A stretch of 64,000 nucleotides of DNA from Caballeronia sp. dw_19 (GCF_018449515.1 NZ_JAAVUQ010000001.1:62001-126000); one strand, 5' to 3'; shown: positions 1 to 9,560, counted from the stretch's first letter. The notes: generated by a model not told the origin, from the sequence alone. Program-made: numbers and translations.

Positions 1-88
1 ACATCGCCCGACCCGGCGCGCGCCTGCTACCCCTGCATCGAACCGCGGCCGCGCCGCACCCGTCCATGCAACCTTAATGGAGCCTCCC

Positions 89-655
89 ATGCAACCCGAT
101 TCACCCGCAGGCATTCCCGGTCAGAGCCCGGAACCCTTGAGCGACGAACTCATCGATTTCGCGAGCGAGGTCTTCGACGTAGCCCGCCGCGGCGACGCCG
201 CCATGCTCGACGCCTTGCTCCATAAAGGCTTGCCACCGAACCTGCGCAACGACAAGGGCGACACGCTGGTGATGCTCGCGAGTTATCACGGCCATGCCGA
301 CGCGGTGCGCGTGCTGCTGGAACACAAGGCGGATCCGAACCTGCGCAACGACAACGGCCAGACGCCCATCGCAGGCGCGGCGTTCAAGGGTTACAAACCA
401 GTCATCGAGGTTTTGCTGGAACACGGCGCGGACGTGGAAGGGGCGTCGCCGGACGGACGCACCGCGTTGATGATCGCGGCCATGTTCAATCGCATGGAGA
501 TGGTCGAGTTCCTGATCGAGAAAGGTGCAAACCCCGACGCGAAAGACGCGAACGGTTTTACCGCACGCGACGCCGCCGCCAAGATGGGCGCCCCCGACAC
601 CGCCGCGCGGCTCGCGCAGGCGACCGAGGCGAAGTCGCGTCCGCCGGGCGTTTGA
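89..655 (+). CDS. Ankyrin-repeat protein
   Basis: Small soluble protein of about 188 residues made almost entirely of ankyrin repeats. Four to five repeats are visible, with the typical G-D-T-L/G-Q-T-P/G-R-T-A turns followed by A-A-x-x-G-H helices (for example GHADAVRVLLEHKADPNLRN). Ankyrin repeats mediate protein-protein contacts, but no catalytic domain is attached, so the partner is unknown. I chose the ATG at 89 because GGAG at 79-82 sits six bases upstream. An in-frame ATG at 77 is the alternative and overlaps an upstream TAA (TAATG). The frame stays open to the window edge, so a longer product cannot be excluded. Confidence 0.85.
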   Translation: MQPDSPAGIPGQSPEPLSDELIDFASEVFDVARRGDAAMLDALLHKGLPPNLRNDKGDTLVMLASYHGHADAVRVLLEHKADPNLRNDNGQTPIAGAAFKGYKPVIEVLLEHGADVEGASPDGRTALMIAAMFNRMEMVEFLIEKGANPDAKDANGFTARDAAAKMGAPDTAARLAQATEAKSRPPGV

Positions 656-664
656 GCGAAGCCG

Positions 665-710
665 GACAAAACGAGACGAGACAAAACAAGACGAGACAAA
701 GCGAGACGAG
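665..710. repeat. Short degenerate tandem repeat GACGAGACAAA
   Basis: Just after the ankyrin gene stop, a 15-base unit (GACGAGACAAAACAA, 675-689) is repeated with three changes at 690-704, with partial copies on both sides. It is A/G-rich on this strand and lies between two genes. No function is evident; it looks like slippage-generated spacer DNA. Confidence 0.6.
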
Positions 711-834
711 CGCAGCCGCTTCGCGCGCCGTCCGGCAGGTCCGTATCGAACATTATTAACCCCCGCGCCGCCGATACCCCATGCGACGGCGCACGAATTT
801 CGCGAAGGCAGTCCTGCAACATGGAGCTCTTGTG

Positions 835-1908
835 ATGAGTGGCGGTTTCCCGCTTCGAGCGTACGAATGGCACTGGCGAACAGTGGCCCGGACGCTTGCA
901 ATCCTCCTCGTCCTGGCGGTCATGTCGGGATGCACCCTGTTCCCGCATCAGGCGCCTGCGCCGATCGTCGACTTGTCGACGCCGCAACCGCCGGCCGAGC
1001 CGGAAGTCGTGGAGCCGGAAGAGCCGGCGCCGGCGCCGGTCGCTACGCAACCCCCGGCCGAACCGAAAGCCCCGCATCCTGCGCCGAGACGGCGTGTGGT
1101 CGTGCCGAAAAAACCGCCACCGCCCCCGCCGCCGCCCGTCGAAGAAAAAGCGCCGCCTGCGCCGCCGCCCCTGCTCACCACGCGCATCATGCAGCACGAG
1201 CAAATCCGCGGTTTGCTCGACAGCGAGATCCAGCGCCCGGACGGCAAGGTGATCGGCCGAGCGGTGGACATGTACGCCGATGCCACCGGCAAACCGAAGA
1301 TCATGATCGTGAACCTGGCGGGTTTCCTGGGTGTGGGAGACCGCAAGGTGACCTTCCCGTGGACCGCGTTCCGGTTCAATCCGGCCACCAAAAAAGCGCC
1401 CATCACGTTCGCGATGCCACCGCCCGGCAGCAATGGCGCGTCGAGCGCGGCGAAAGCGAAGGCTCAGGACGCATCGGCGAAACCCGGTTCGGTCAACGAC
1501 ATTGCGCCGACGCTCGCTCAACTTATCGACTCCAATGTCGCGCAGAAAAACGGCGCGCGGATGGGCCGCGTTGTCGACGTGCTGGTCGATGCGCAGGCGC
1601 AACCTCAGGCACTCGTGATCGATCTCTCCGATTCCCTCGCCGCCGACAAACGGCAAGTCGCGGCGAACTGGCCCGACCTGCACGTGGTCTCGCGCAACAA
1701 GGTAATGCAATTGCAACTGGACTTCACCGACGCACAGATCAAAGCCGCGCCAACGTACTCGCCCGATCAACCGATCAAGATCGTTTCGCCCGTCGTCCCG
1801 CTACCGGAACCTGCCGCATCGCCAGAGCCTGCCCCGGCTGCGGCTTCCGGCCCGGAGCCGGCTGCGAAAACCGGCGCGGCGGCCGTTGCGCGCCCCTCGA
1901 AACAATGA
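835..1908 (+). CDS. Lipoprotein with tandem PRC-barrel domains
   Basis: Predicted lipoprotein of 357 residues. A hydrophobic signal segment ends in a lipobox-like VMSGC, with the acylated Cys near residue 33. Next comes a Pro/Glu/Ala-rich linker of about 90 residues including a run of eight prolines. Two PRC-barrel-type domains follow, at about 125-190 (G-K-V-I-G-R-A-V-D-M then GFLGVGDRKVTFPW) and about 228-290 (G-A-R-M-G-R-V-V-D-V-L-V-D). PRC barrels are small beta-barrels seen in stress, RNA-processing and photosynthetic proteins; the role here is unknown. The linker suggests it spans periplasm from an anchored N-terminus. I chose the ATG at 835 because GGAG at 823-826 precedes it; an in-frame ATG at 781 is less likely. 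Confidence 0.75.
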   Translation: MSGGFPLRAYEWHWRTVARTLAILLVLAVMSGCTLFPHQAPAPIVDLSTPQPPAEPEVVEPEEPAPAPVATQPPAEPKAPHPAPRRRVVVPKKPPPPPPPPVEEKAPPAPPPLLTTRIMQHEQIRGLLDSEIQRPDGKVIGRAVDMYADATGKPKIMIVNLAGFLGVGDRKVTFPWTAFRFNPATKKAPITFAMPPPGSNGASSAAKAKAQDASAKPGSVNDIAPTLAQLIDSNVAQKNGARMGRVVDVLVDAQAQPQALVIDLSDSLAADKRQVAANWPDLHVVSRNKVMQLQLDFTDAQIKAAPTYSPDQPIKIVSPVVPLPEPAASPEPAPAAASGPEPAAKTGAAAVARPSKQ

Positions 1909-1922
1909 GGACGATCTGAAAT

Positions 1923-3206
1923 ATGGGAATTGCACGAAGTCTGCGCGCGCTCGATTGGCTGAACTTCTTTGTCGCGAATGTGCAGACCGGCTTTGGGCCG
2001 TTCATCGCCTCCTATCTCGCCGCGAACAAATGGACGCAAGGCGAGATCGGGCTGATGCTGAGCGTCGGCACGATCAGCGCGATGGCGAGCCAGTTGCCGG
2101 CCGGCGCGCTCGTCGATGCCTTGCGCAACAAGAAAGGCGCTGCTGCTGCCGCCATCATCGCGATCATCGTGAGTGCATTGCTGCTCGGCGCGAGCCCGAC
2201 GTTTGTCGTCGTGTTCGCGGCCGAAGTGCTGCACGGCTTTGCGAGCTGCATGCTCGTGCCGGCCATGGCCGCGATCTCGCTCGCCCTCGTCTCACGCGCC
2301 GATCTCGGCGACCGGCTTGGGCGCAATGCGCGCTGGGCGTCGATCGGCAGCGCACTGACGGCGGCGTTGATGGGCGTGTTCGGCGAGTACCTGTCGCTGC
2401 GCTCGGTGTTCTTTTTGACCGCGGCGCTCGCGTTGCCTGCGCTCGTCGCGCTGAACATGATCCATCACGAGATGGCGCCCGTCGTTCCGCGCATGAAAAA
2501 GGCGGCGGCGAAAGCGGGGGCGAGCATCGCGCAAGCGGTGAGCGCAGCCGGGGCCGAGCGGCCTGAGAGCCTGCGCGATCTGCTGCGTGATCCGAGGCTC
2601 TTGACCTTCGCGGCGTGCGTGGTGCTGTTTCACTTGTCGAATGCAGCCATGCTGAATCTCGCCGCCGGTGAAGTCACCGCGCACATGGGCGACAACGTTC
2701 AACTCGTGATCGCGGCGTGCATTATCGTGCCGCAGTTCATCGTGGCGGGGTTGTCGCCGTGGGTCGGGCGGCAGGCGCAAAGCTGGGGACGGCGGCCGGT
2801 GCTGATCATCGGTTTCTCGGCGCTGCCGTTACGTGCGCTGCTGTTCGCGGCCGCCAGCAGCGCGGCCAGCCCTTACCTGCTGGTACCGGTGCAGATGCTC
2901 GACGGCATCAGCGGCGCCGTGTTCGGCGTGATGCTGCCGCTGATTGCCGCCGACGTGGCCGGCGGCAAGGGCCGTTACAACTTGTGTATAGGATTCTTTG
3001 GACTGGCAGCGGGCGTTGGGGCGACGCTGAGTACGGCGATTGCCGGATTCGTGGCGGACAAGTTCGGCGTGAACACCAGCTTCTTCGGACTTGCCGCAGC
3101 CGGTGCGCTGGCGGTGGCGCTGGTCTGGCTCGCGATGCCGGAAACCCGCGACGCCGCCGCCAACGAGGAAGCCGCCAGGGAGAAGGAAGCGACCCCGGCG
3201 GCGTGA
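1923..3206 (+). CDS. MFS transporter
   Basis: Integral membrane protein of 427 residues with about 12 hydrophobic segments and a central cytoplasmic loop (about 185-220) rich in Lys, Ala and Arg, as in the major facilitator superfamily. The loop after segment 2 carries G-A-L-V-D-A-L-R-N-K-K, a variant of the MFS motif A, and W-V-G-R-Q-A-Q-S-W-G-R-R sits at the matching place in the second half. The substrate cannot be read from sequence. It starts 14 bases after the lipoprotein stop, so the two are probably co-transcribed. Confidence 0.85.
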   Translation: MGIARSLRALDWLNFFVANVQTGFGPFIASYLAANKWTQGEIGLMLSVGTISAMASQLPAGALVDALRNKKGAAAAAIIAIIVSALLLGASPTFVVVFAAEVLHGFASCMLVPAMAAISLALVSRADLGDRLGRNARWASIGSALTAALMGVFGEYLSLRSVFFLTAALALPALVALNMIHHEMAPVVPRMKKAAAKAGASIAQAVSAAGAERPESLRDLLRDPRLLTFAACVVLFHLSNAAMLNLAAGEVTAHMGDNVQLVIAACIIVPQFIVAGLSPWVGRQAQSWGRRPVLIIGFSALPLRALLFAAASSAASPYLLVPVQMLDGISGAVFGVMLPLIAADVAGGKGRYNLCIGFFGLAAGVGATLSTAIAGFVADKFGVNTSFFGLAAAGALAVALVWLAMPETRDAAANEEAAREKEATPAA

Positions 3207-3276
3207 GTGGACTCAAGAGTGGACTTAGTGAGTGGACTCAATAAGCAGACGGACCGCGCTGGGTCTGGGACTTGAT

Positions 3277-4488
3277 TCAGCCCAGCGCGTGCTCATGCTG
3301 CAATACGACCTGCGATGTCAGCCACGCATCGATCTGCTCGTCTGAAAAGCCGTACTCGCTCAGCACGTCGATCGTGTGTTCACCCAACATGGGCGGTGGC
3401 ATGCGAACCGAACCTTCGGTCATCTCGCTCATCCTGATCGCGCTCGCGACCTGCTTCAACTGACCTATCGAGCCGTGCGCCACCTCTTCGACCAGTCCGC
3501 AATGCACCACCTGAGGATCGGCGAACACGTCCGCGAGGTTGTTGATAGGACCAGCCGGAATGCCGAGCCGTCTCAAATCAGTGGTCCAATCGGCGCGCGT
3601 GCGCGTGCGCAGTTTTGTATCGATGACCTCTTTTAGCGCCTCCCGATGCTGCATGCGCTGCTCGTTGGTGACAAAACGCGGGTCCGACATGATGTGCTCA
3701 AGCCCCAGCAGTTCGCAGAGCTTGACCCACATGTCCGGCGTGCCCGGCGCCAGGTTCAGCGCGCCGTCCTGCGCCTCGAAAACCCCATACGGCGCAATCA
3801 CCGGATGATGATTGCCGGTCGGCTCGGGTATTTCTCCCGCGCTCAAATAACGCTGGCCCTGTACGCCCAGCATGGCAACCAGCCCCGACAGCAATGAGCT
3901 TTCGACGCGCTGGCCGCGTCCCGTCTGTTGCCGGGAAAGCAATGCGGCGAGGACGCCCATTGCGGTCCACATGCCGGCGGTCATGTCGCCGATCGCGATG
4001 CCCACGCGCGTGGGGCCGGCCTCCGGCATACCCGTGAGACTCATGATGCCCGCGTACCCTTGCGCGACCTGATCGAAACCTGGCCACAACGCGGCAGGAC
4101 CCGTACGGCCATAGCCCGTGATGTTGCCGTAGACGAGCCTTGGGTTAAGCGCCGATAACGTCTCGTACCCCAGCCCCATGCTTTCCATCGTGCCGGTCTT
4201 GAAGTTTTCGAGGACCACGTCGGCGGAACTCGCCATGTTGCGCAGCAGGTCGAGCGCAGCGGGCTTGCGAAAATCCACCGCCATGCCCCGCTTGTTCCGG
4301 TTGCACGAGAGGTAGTACGCGCTGATGCCGCCGGCAAAAGGTCCCCACGTCCTGACCATGTCGCCGCTCGGCGCGGGTTCCACCTTGATCACGTCCGCTC
4401 CGAGATCGCCGAGGATCATCGAACAAAAAGGACCCGCGAGCGCGCGGGTCAGATCCAGCACCTTGATTCCCTGCAACGGCAATGCCAT
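3277..4488 (-). CDS. Class III CoA-transferase (CaiB/BaiF family)
   Basis: Enzyme of 403 residues of the formyl-CoA transferase/CaiB family, which moves CoA between carboxylic acids through a covalent aspartyl-CoA intermediate. Visible marks are the N-terminal LPLQGIKVLDLTRALAGPF, A-D-V-I-K-V-E-P near residue 35, the N-R-N-K-R-G-M-A-V-D-F segment, and W-P-G-F-D-Q-V-A-Q-G, whose Asp matches the family nucleophile. Length is typical. It lies downstream of a LysR gene on the same strand, with a LysR-type dyad between them. The acid pair is unknown; it could activate a product of the catabolic genes that follow. Confidence 0.88.
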   Translation of the reverse strand: MALPLQGIKVLDLTRALAGPFCSMILGDLGADVIKVEPAPSGDMVRTWGPFAGGISAYYLSCNRNKRGMAVDFRKPAALDLLRNMASSADVVLENFKTGTMESMGLGYETLSALNPRLVYGNITGYGRTGPAALWPGFDQVAQGYAGIMSLTGMPEAGPTRVGIAIGDMTAGMWTAMGVLAALLSRQQTGRGQRVESSLLSGLVAMLGVQGQRYLSAGEIPEPTGNHHPVIAPYGVFEAQDGALNLAPGTPDMWVKLCELLGLEHIMSDPRFVTNEQRMQHREALKEVIDTKLRTRTRADWTTDLRRLGIPAGPINNLADVFADPQVVHCGLVEEVAHGSIGQLKQVASAIRMSEMTEGSVRMPPPMLGEHTIDVLSEYGFSDEQIDAWLTSQVVLQHEHALG

Positions 4489-4602
4489 GTCCCCTCCGGA
4501 TATCTGCTTGTGACGGTGCTGGCTTCATCGATGTTTTTTTATCGACCAGCAGACGATTGAAGCGCACAAGATAGACGGCCGCCGCACAGATGAAAAATAC
4601 GG

Positions 4603-4619
4603 ATTGACGATGGGTCAAT
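4603..4619. promoter_or_regulatory. LysR-type operator candidate upstream of the CoA-transferase
   Basis: A perfect interrupted palindrome, ATTGAC-N5-GTCAAT, contains the T-N11-A core typical of LysR regulator boxes (T4605 and A4617). It lies in the gap between the LysR gene and the CoA-transferase gene, about 115 bases before the transferase start. Binding by the adjacent regulator is inferred. Confidence 0.55.
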
Positions 4620-4684
4620 CACATTACGGTATGGAGCTAGGAAGCCAGCGCAGGATTGCAATCCTGCGTGCTCGAACGGATGCC

Positions 4685-5626
4685 TCAGGCTTCGTCGAGC
4701 GCAGCCAGACTCCGGGCGCCCAGCCATGCGCCGGGTACAAGACGCCGTTGCACGTCCTGCACGATCAGCCCTTGAACGATCTCGCCCGCCGGCGTAAGCG
4801 GCAGCGATTCCGCGTGACACAGCCACAGATCCCGTTGCCATTCGTCGCCATCAAGCGGCGTGGCTGTCAGCCGGCCGGACGTGACCTGTTCATGCACGGC
4901 GGACCAGGGCAATACGGTTGCCCCCACGCCTCTCTCGACCCATGACACCAGCATGGACGTGGAGTTGACGACCGCGACCAGGTTGTAGTCGAGCTGCGCC
5001 GCCGCGAAGGCCCGATCCAGTTTCGTCCTGACGATATTCGGCGGGCTGATCAGCACCAGCGGCAACCGCGCCAGTTCGGCGAGGCTGCACGTCGAACCTA
5101 TGCCGGCCATGTCCGGATGACGAATGAGGAACAATTGTTCGTTGAGCAGCGGCGTCCGTGTGAGTCCGCGAACCGGCTGGTCGAGGACAACGACAGCCAA
5201 ATCCACCCGGCCCAGCAAAACCAGTCCGTATAGTTCCGACGATGAACTCTCGGTCAGCTCCAAAATAATGCCCGGGTAATGAGCGCGAAGCTCCTGGACT
5301 ACATCGATTGCGATCAGGTGCGCGGTGCTGTGAGGCATACCGACCACGACCGTCCCGTTCGGCTGGCGCGCGTGCTGCGACAGCAACAACTTCGTGTTGT
5401 CGGCCTGGCGCACAAGGCCCTTCGCATGCCTGTAGAGCAACTCCCCCGAGGGCGTCACCTTCACGCCCTGCACGCTGCGGCTGAAGAGGCGCACGCCCAG
5501 TTCTTCTTCCAGATTCTTGATATGCAGGCTCAACGCAGGCTGCGCAATACACAGTGTCTCGGCTGCGCGCGTAATGCTTCCCGACTCCACGATCGACAGG
5601 AAATACCTCAACTGCTTCAGGTCCAT
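4685..5626 (-). CDS. LysR-family transcriptional regulator
   Basis: Regulator of 313 residues. The N-terminal winged helix-turn-helix is clear (MDLKQLRYFLSIVESGSITR, then A-A-E-T-L-C-I-A-Q-P-A-L-S-L-H-I-K-N-L-E-E-E-L), and the rest matches the LysR substrate-binding domain, including G-T-V-V-V-G-M-P near residue 92. Subgroup members often control aromatic or organic-acid catabolism. It is divergent from the frameshifted MFS gene at 5792 and sits upstream of the CoA-transferase, so it probably controls one or both. The effector is unknown. Confidence 0.88.
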   Translation of the reverse strand: MDLKQLRYFLSIVESGSITRAAETLCIAQPALSLHIKNLEEELGVRLFSRSVQGVKVTPSGELLYRHAKGLVRQADNTKLLLSQHARQPNGTVVVGMPHSTAHLIAIDVVQELRAHYPGIILELTESSSSELYGLVLLGRVDLAVVVLDQPVRGLTRTPLLNEQLFLIRHPDMAGIGSTCSLAELARLPLVLISPPNIVRTKLDRAFAAAQLDYNLVAVVNSTSMLVSWVERGVGATVLPWSAVHEQVTSGRLTATPLDGDEWQRDLWLCHAESLPLTPAGEIVQGLIVQDVQRRLVPGAWLGARSLAALDEA

Positions 5627-5649
5627 CGATCACTCCCTCGACTTCATCG

Positions 5650-5671
5650 TCCATAACAAAAACACTATGGA
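5650..5671. promoter_or_regulatory. Dyad in the divergent LysR/MFS promoter region
   Basis: An inverted repeat, TCCATA-N10-TATGGA, sits 24 bases upstream of the LysR start and about 120 bases upstream of the MFS start. Its position and symmetry fit an autoregulatory site for a LysR protein. Assignment rests on position only. Confidence 0.4.
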
Positions 5672-5791
5672 TGGATCGTAATTCAATATTTCCACGATGT
5701 CGCGCCTGCCGCTTATATTGCCCCTGGGCCGATGCAAGGGGCGTCTCTGCGCCGCTGTACGGACCCGATAAAAATATCCAAGGAGACAGGA

Positions 5792-7104
5792 GTGAACTCA
5801 TCGAGTCGCGCTATCGGCGAAGCGCTGCCACGTAAAACGACGCTCAATCGCGAGCAGATCATTGGTTTCTGGGCGGCATGGTCGGGGTGGACGCTCGATG
5901 GCATGGACTCCGTGATTTTTGCGCTCGTGCTCGTGCCGGCGTTGAAAGAGTTGCTGCCGTTGTCGGGCTTCGCCGCCAGCCGGGCGTCATCGGTCTGGCC
6001 GGGTCGCTGATGTTCGCGTTATTCCTGGTGGGCTGGGGTTTTTCGTACATATGGGGACCGCTTGCGGATCGCTTCGGCCGTGTGCGGGTGCTCGCGGCCA
6101 CTACGCTGTTCTATGCGGTTTTTACGGGGCTCGCGGCTATCTCGCATAACGTCTGGGAACTCGCGATCTTTCGTTTTCTCGCGGGTGTCGGCGTGGGTGG
6201 CGAATGGGCACTGGCCGGTACGTATGTGGCGGAAGCATGGCCGGAAGACCGGCGGCGAGCAGGCGCGGGATATCTTCAAACCGGTTATTACGCGGGATTT
6301 TTCCTCGCCTCGGCTTTGAATTACACCATCGGTACACGATATGGCTGGCGGGTCATGTTCCTGTGCGGCTTGCTCCCTGTCGTGGTCGCGCTGTACACCC
6401 TGCTCAAGGTCCGCGAACCGCGCAAATGGAAACGCACGCATGGCGATGCGCACGCTTCGGCGCCCAGCAAGCGCCCCTTACGCGATATTTTCTCCAAGCC
6501 TTACAGGCAGCGGACCATCGTGAACTCGGTGCTGGTGACTGTCGCCATTCTGGGGCTCTGGGGCGGCTCGATCTATCTGCCAACAGCCGTCATCCAGTTG
6601 GCGGAGCGGCAGGGAATCGACGCCATCACCGCGATCAAGCTGGCCTCCGCGACCACGGCCATTTATTCGATCGGTACGATCATCGGCTGTCTGATACTGC
6701 CTTTTCTCGCCGACCGCTACGGTCGCCGCCTGACACTTGCCGCTTATTACGCCACGGCCGCGCTGTTCCTGGTTGCAGGATTTGGCTGGGCGTTCTACCT
6801 TCATGCAGGACTGGTTCCGTTCATGGCGCTGTCGTTTTTTATCGGCCTGGGCGGGGGTAACGCGGCCATGTATGCGCTATGGTTACCCGAGCAGTATCCG
6901 ACGTCGATCCGCGCTACAGCGTTCGCTTTTTCGACATCGATCGGGCGGTTTTTTGCAGCAGGCGTCAGTCTGTGCCTGGGCGTTGCCGTGAGCCATTTTG
7001 GAACGCTCGGCATACCGATTGCGCTGACCGCATCCATATTCGTTGTTGGAATCATCACGCTGCGATGGGCGATTGAAACACGCGGCCAACCGTTGCCCGA
7101 CTGA
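5792..7104 (+). pseudogene. MFS transporter interrupted by a one-base frameshift
   Basis: Two adjoining frames together encode a complete MFS transporter of about 437 residues resembling the sialic-acid/shikimate/aromatic-acid branch. The first frame starts at GTG 5792 behind AGGAGACAGG and reads through N-R-E-Q-I-I-G-F-W-A-A-W-S-G-W-T-L-D-G-M-D to about 5979. The second resumes at about 5980 with PGVIGLAGSLMFALF and continues through W-G-P-L-A-D-R-F-G-R-V-R, the MFS motif A, to the stop at 7104. Restoring one base after 5979 joins them exactly. If the lesion is real, the product stops after about 72 residues. If it is a sequencing error, the gene is intact. It is probably the uptake protein for the catabolic genes around it. 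Confidence 0.8.
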
Positions 7105-7168
7105 TCTTTGAACCATGACCGTGCGCGTGCAGGCAAGCCGATAACGCTTTCGATAACTGGCAGGAAAC

Positions 7169-7912
7169 ATGACGAATACCAGCACTACCCCAGGTTTTTC
7201 CTGCTCGCGGCACGAGGGCGTGGTCACGATCCAGCTCACGCGTGTGGAGCAACATAACCGCATCGATCCCGCCGATCTGGCCGGGCTCCGGGAAACGATT
7301 GCATCGGCGGGGAAAGATGAAACAGCCATAGCGCTGGTGGTCACAGGAACCGGCGCGATCACGTTCAGTTCGGGCTATACGTTGTCGGCGCTGGCCGAGG
7401 GTAATATCGATGATTCGTTCGAAAGCTTCCTGAATGAACTGGAAGCCTGCCCACTGCCTACTGTCTGCGCGCTCAATGGCAGCGTCTATGGCGGGGCAAC
7501 GGATCTCGCGCTGTGCTGCGATGTGCGCATCGGCGTAGAGGGCACGCGCATGTTCATGCCGGCTGCGCGTATCGGTTTGCATTATTACCCCGACGGCATG
7601 CGTCGATACGTTCGTGAGCTGGGACTCGCGCAGGCGAAACGGCTCTTTCTTACGGGCATGACGCTGGACGCTCCCGAGATGCTGCGCATCGGCTTCCTGA
7701 CCGAGCTGGTCAAACCCGAACAACTGAGCTCGCGCACGGCGGAATACATCGATGCGCTTCGCGCGTGCGTGCCAGATACCGTGCGATCGATGAAACGTCA
7801 GCTAACCGCTATCGCCAACGGTGACTCCACGCTTAGCGCCGACAGAACCGCTTATGAGCGGTCGCTTCAAAGCCCGGTTATCGCTCAACGCATCAAGCAA
7901 CGCCGGGCCTGA
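7169..7912 (+). CDS. Enoyl-CoA hydratase/isomerase family protein
   Basis: Crotonase-fold protein of 247 residues. The oxyanion-hole segments are visible as T-F-S-S-G-Y-T-L near 65-75 and N-G-S-V-Y-G-G-A-T-D-L-A-L-C-C-D near 108-125. The catalytic glutamates of true enoyl-CoA hydratases are not evident: the segment after the second loop reads M-P-A-A-R-I-G-L-H-Y-Y-P-D-G. It may therefore be an isomerase, a hydrolase or a divergent hydratase. It lies 64 bases after the frameshifted MFS gene and is probably co-transcribed with it. Its stop is one base from the stop of the convergent gene at 7914. Confidence 0.82.
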   Translation: MTNTSTTPGFSCSRHEGVVTIQLTRVEQHNRIDPADLAGLRETIASAGKDETAIALVVTGTGAITFSSGYTLSALAEGNIDDSFESFLNELEACPLPTVCALNGSVYGGATDLALCCDVRIGVEGTRMFMPAARIGLHYYPDGMRRYVRELGLAQAKRLFLTGMTLDAPEMLRIGFLTELVKPEQLSSRTAEYIDALRACVPDTVRSMKRQLTAIANGDSTLSADRTAYERSLQSPVIAQRIKQRRA

Positions 7913-7913
7913 A

Positions 7914-9323
7914 TTATTTCAACGGTTCAAGCATGCCGAGCAACGTAGGAATCAACTCGCTGACCGTCGGATGAATATGCATCGCGCGTTGCAGCGTGGT
8001 GTACGGCGCATCGGCATTCATGATGTCGATGAACGTATGGATAGCTTCATCGGCCTCGATACCAAGCATGGCCGCGCCAAGGATCTTCTTCGTTTCGGCG
8101 TCGACCAGCACCTTCATGAAACCGTCAGTCTCGCCGCGTTCGCGTGCCCGGCCGACGCGCGACATCGGCATGGTGGCGATCAATGCACGCCGGCCGTCCT
8201 TGCGCACTTCCGTCTCGCTCATCCCCACACGCGCAAACGGTGGATCGACGAAAACGGCGTAGCACATGATGCGTGAATCGACGCTGCGCGCTTCGCCATC
8301 CACCACATTCGACGCGATGATTTCATAATCGTTGTACGACGTATGCGTGAATGCGCCGCGACCGTTGACATCGCCGAGGGCCCATACGCCCTTCGTCCGG
8401 GTACGAAGCTGTCCGTCCACATCGATCAACCCGTGCTTGTTCAACGCGATGCCGGCCAACTCCAGCCCGAGATCATCCGTGTTCGGCGTGCGCCCCGTCG
8501 CAAACAGCAAATGCGATGCTTCGATGCTTGCCCGATCCCGCATCGGCTCCCTCAATGTAATTCGAATCCCCTTGCCTGACGGTTCGAGCTTCGACGCCTC
8601 GGTGTTGAACAAAAAATCGACGCCCTCCCGCGACATGACCTTCTGAATCTGAACAGCGAAGTCCTTGTCCTCACGCGCCAGCACACGCTCGCCTCTGACG
8701 AGCACGGTCACGCGGCTGCCGAAACGCCGGAACATCTGCGCGAATTCCAGCGTGATATAACTTCCGCCGACAATCGCCAGATGCTCGGGCAACTCGGTCA
8801 ATTCGAGGATGGTGGAATTCGTAAGATGTGAAACGCTGGCCAGCCCGTCGACTTCAGGAACCGTTGCGCGCGTGCCCGTATTGATGAAAATCGCGTCCGC
8901 GTCGAGCGCCTGTTGCTGGCCGTCGGAGCCTGTCACGCTAATCGAATGCGGACCTGTGAAGCGGCCGTGGCCATTGAATACCACCACGCCCGGCGTGCTG
9001 CGCAACCACTTTTCGACGCCTTCGCGTGACTGGGCGATCACGCCGTCCTTACGCACCTTGACCCGCGCGAGGTCGACTCGCACCTCGCCTTCCACGATCA
9101 CCCCGTAATCGCCTGCATGACGCGCGACGTGCGCTGCACGCGCGCTTGCCACGTAGGTCTTGGTCGGCGTGCAGCCCACGTTCACGCAGGTGCCGCCGAA
9201 CAGATGCCGTTCGATCACGGCGGTCCGCCGGCCGCTCTCGGCCAGCTTGACGGCAAGCGGGCCGCCGCCTTGTCCGGTGCCGATCACGATGGCGTCGAAG
9301 TGCTGTGACATCTGCTGTGACAT
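7914..9323 (-). CDS. FAD-dependent pyridine nucleotide-disulfide oxidoreductase
   Basis: Flavoprotein of 469 residues of the dihydrolipoamide dehydrogenase/mercuric reductase family. It has an FAD-binding G-T-G-Q-G-G-G near residue 15, the redox-active disulfide motif GGTCVNVGCTPTK near 43-55, an NAD(P)H-binding G-G-S-Y-I-T-L-E, the A-L-G-D-V-N-G FAD motif, and a C-terminal H-P-T-V-S-E with the active-site His-Glu pair. It lacks the N-terminal metal-binding domain and C-terminal Cys pair of mercuric reductase and has no lipoyl enzyme nearby. The substrate is unknown. It could use a second ATG at 9311. Confidence 0.85.
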   Translation of the reverse strand: MSQQMSQHFDAIVIGTGQGGGPLAVKLAESGRRTAVIERHLFGGTCVNVGCTPTKTYVASARAAHVARHAGDYGVIVEGEVRVDLARVKVRKDGVIAQSREGVEKWLRSTPGVVVFNGHGRFTGPHSISVTGSDGQQQALDADAIFINTGTRATVPEVDGLASVSHLTNSTILELTELPEHLAIVGGSYITLEFAQMFRRFGSRVTVLVRGERVLAREDKDFAVQIQKVMSREGVDFLFNTEASKLEPSGKGIRITLREPMRDRASIEASHLLFATGRTPNTDDLGLELAGIALNKHGLIDVDGQLRTRTKGVWALGDVNGRGAFTHTSYNDYEIIASNVVDGEARSVDSRIMCYAVFVDPPFARVGMSETEVRKDGRRALIATMPMSRVGRARERGETDGFMKVLVDAETKKILGAAMLGIEADEAIHTFIDIMNADAPYTTLQRAMHIHPTVSELIPTLLGMLEPLK

Positions 9324-9560
9324 GCGAGTCTCCCCAGTGAATGGTCACGCCGGATCAGCGCGGAACAGTGAACAAACGTGGCGTTTTGGCATGGTAGCTC
9401 GCCATCGGCTATCGCGCTGCGCGAATAGCCCCGCCTTTCAGTGCGTTTTCCGCATGGGCGGGTCGAGTTTTAATCGCTTGTGGCCGAGTGTCACGCCGAT
9501 AAAACTACCGCCATTCACGTCGCGGACGGCCGCGGCGCTTCACCTTTCCTGGCAATCACG

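Noticed and set aside
1..77. Possible 3' end of an upstream gene ending TAA over the ankyrin start (TAATG)
   Set aside because: Only 25 residues are visible, Pro/Arg-rich and without recognisable content; cannot be told from chance.
391..1919. Long open frames on both strands over the PRC-barrel gene
   Set aside because: Arg-rich translations without motifs; the lipoprotein frame has signal, lipobox and domains.
7914..9323. Mercuric reductase
   Set aside because: Has the CVNVGC disulfide but lacks the C-terminal Cys pair, and no mer genes are nearby.
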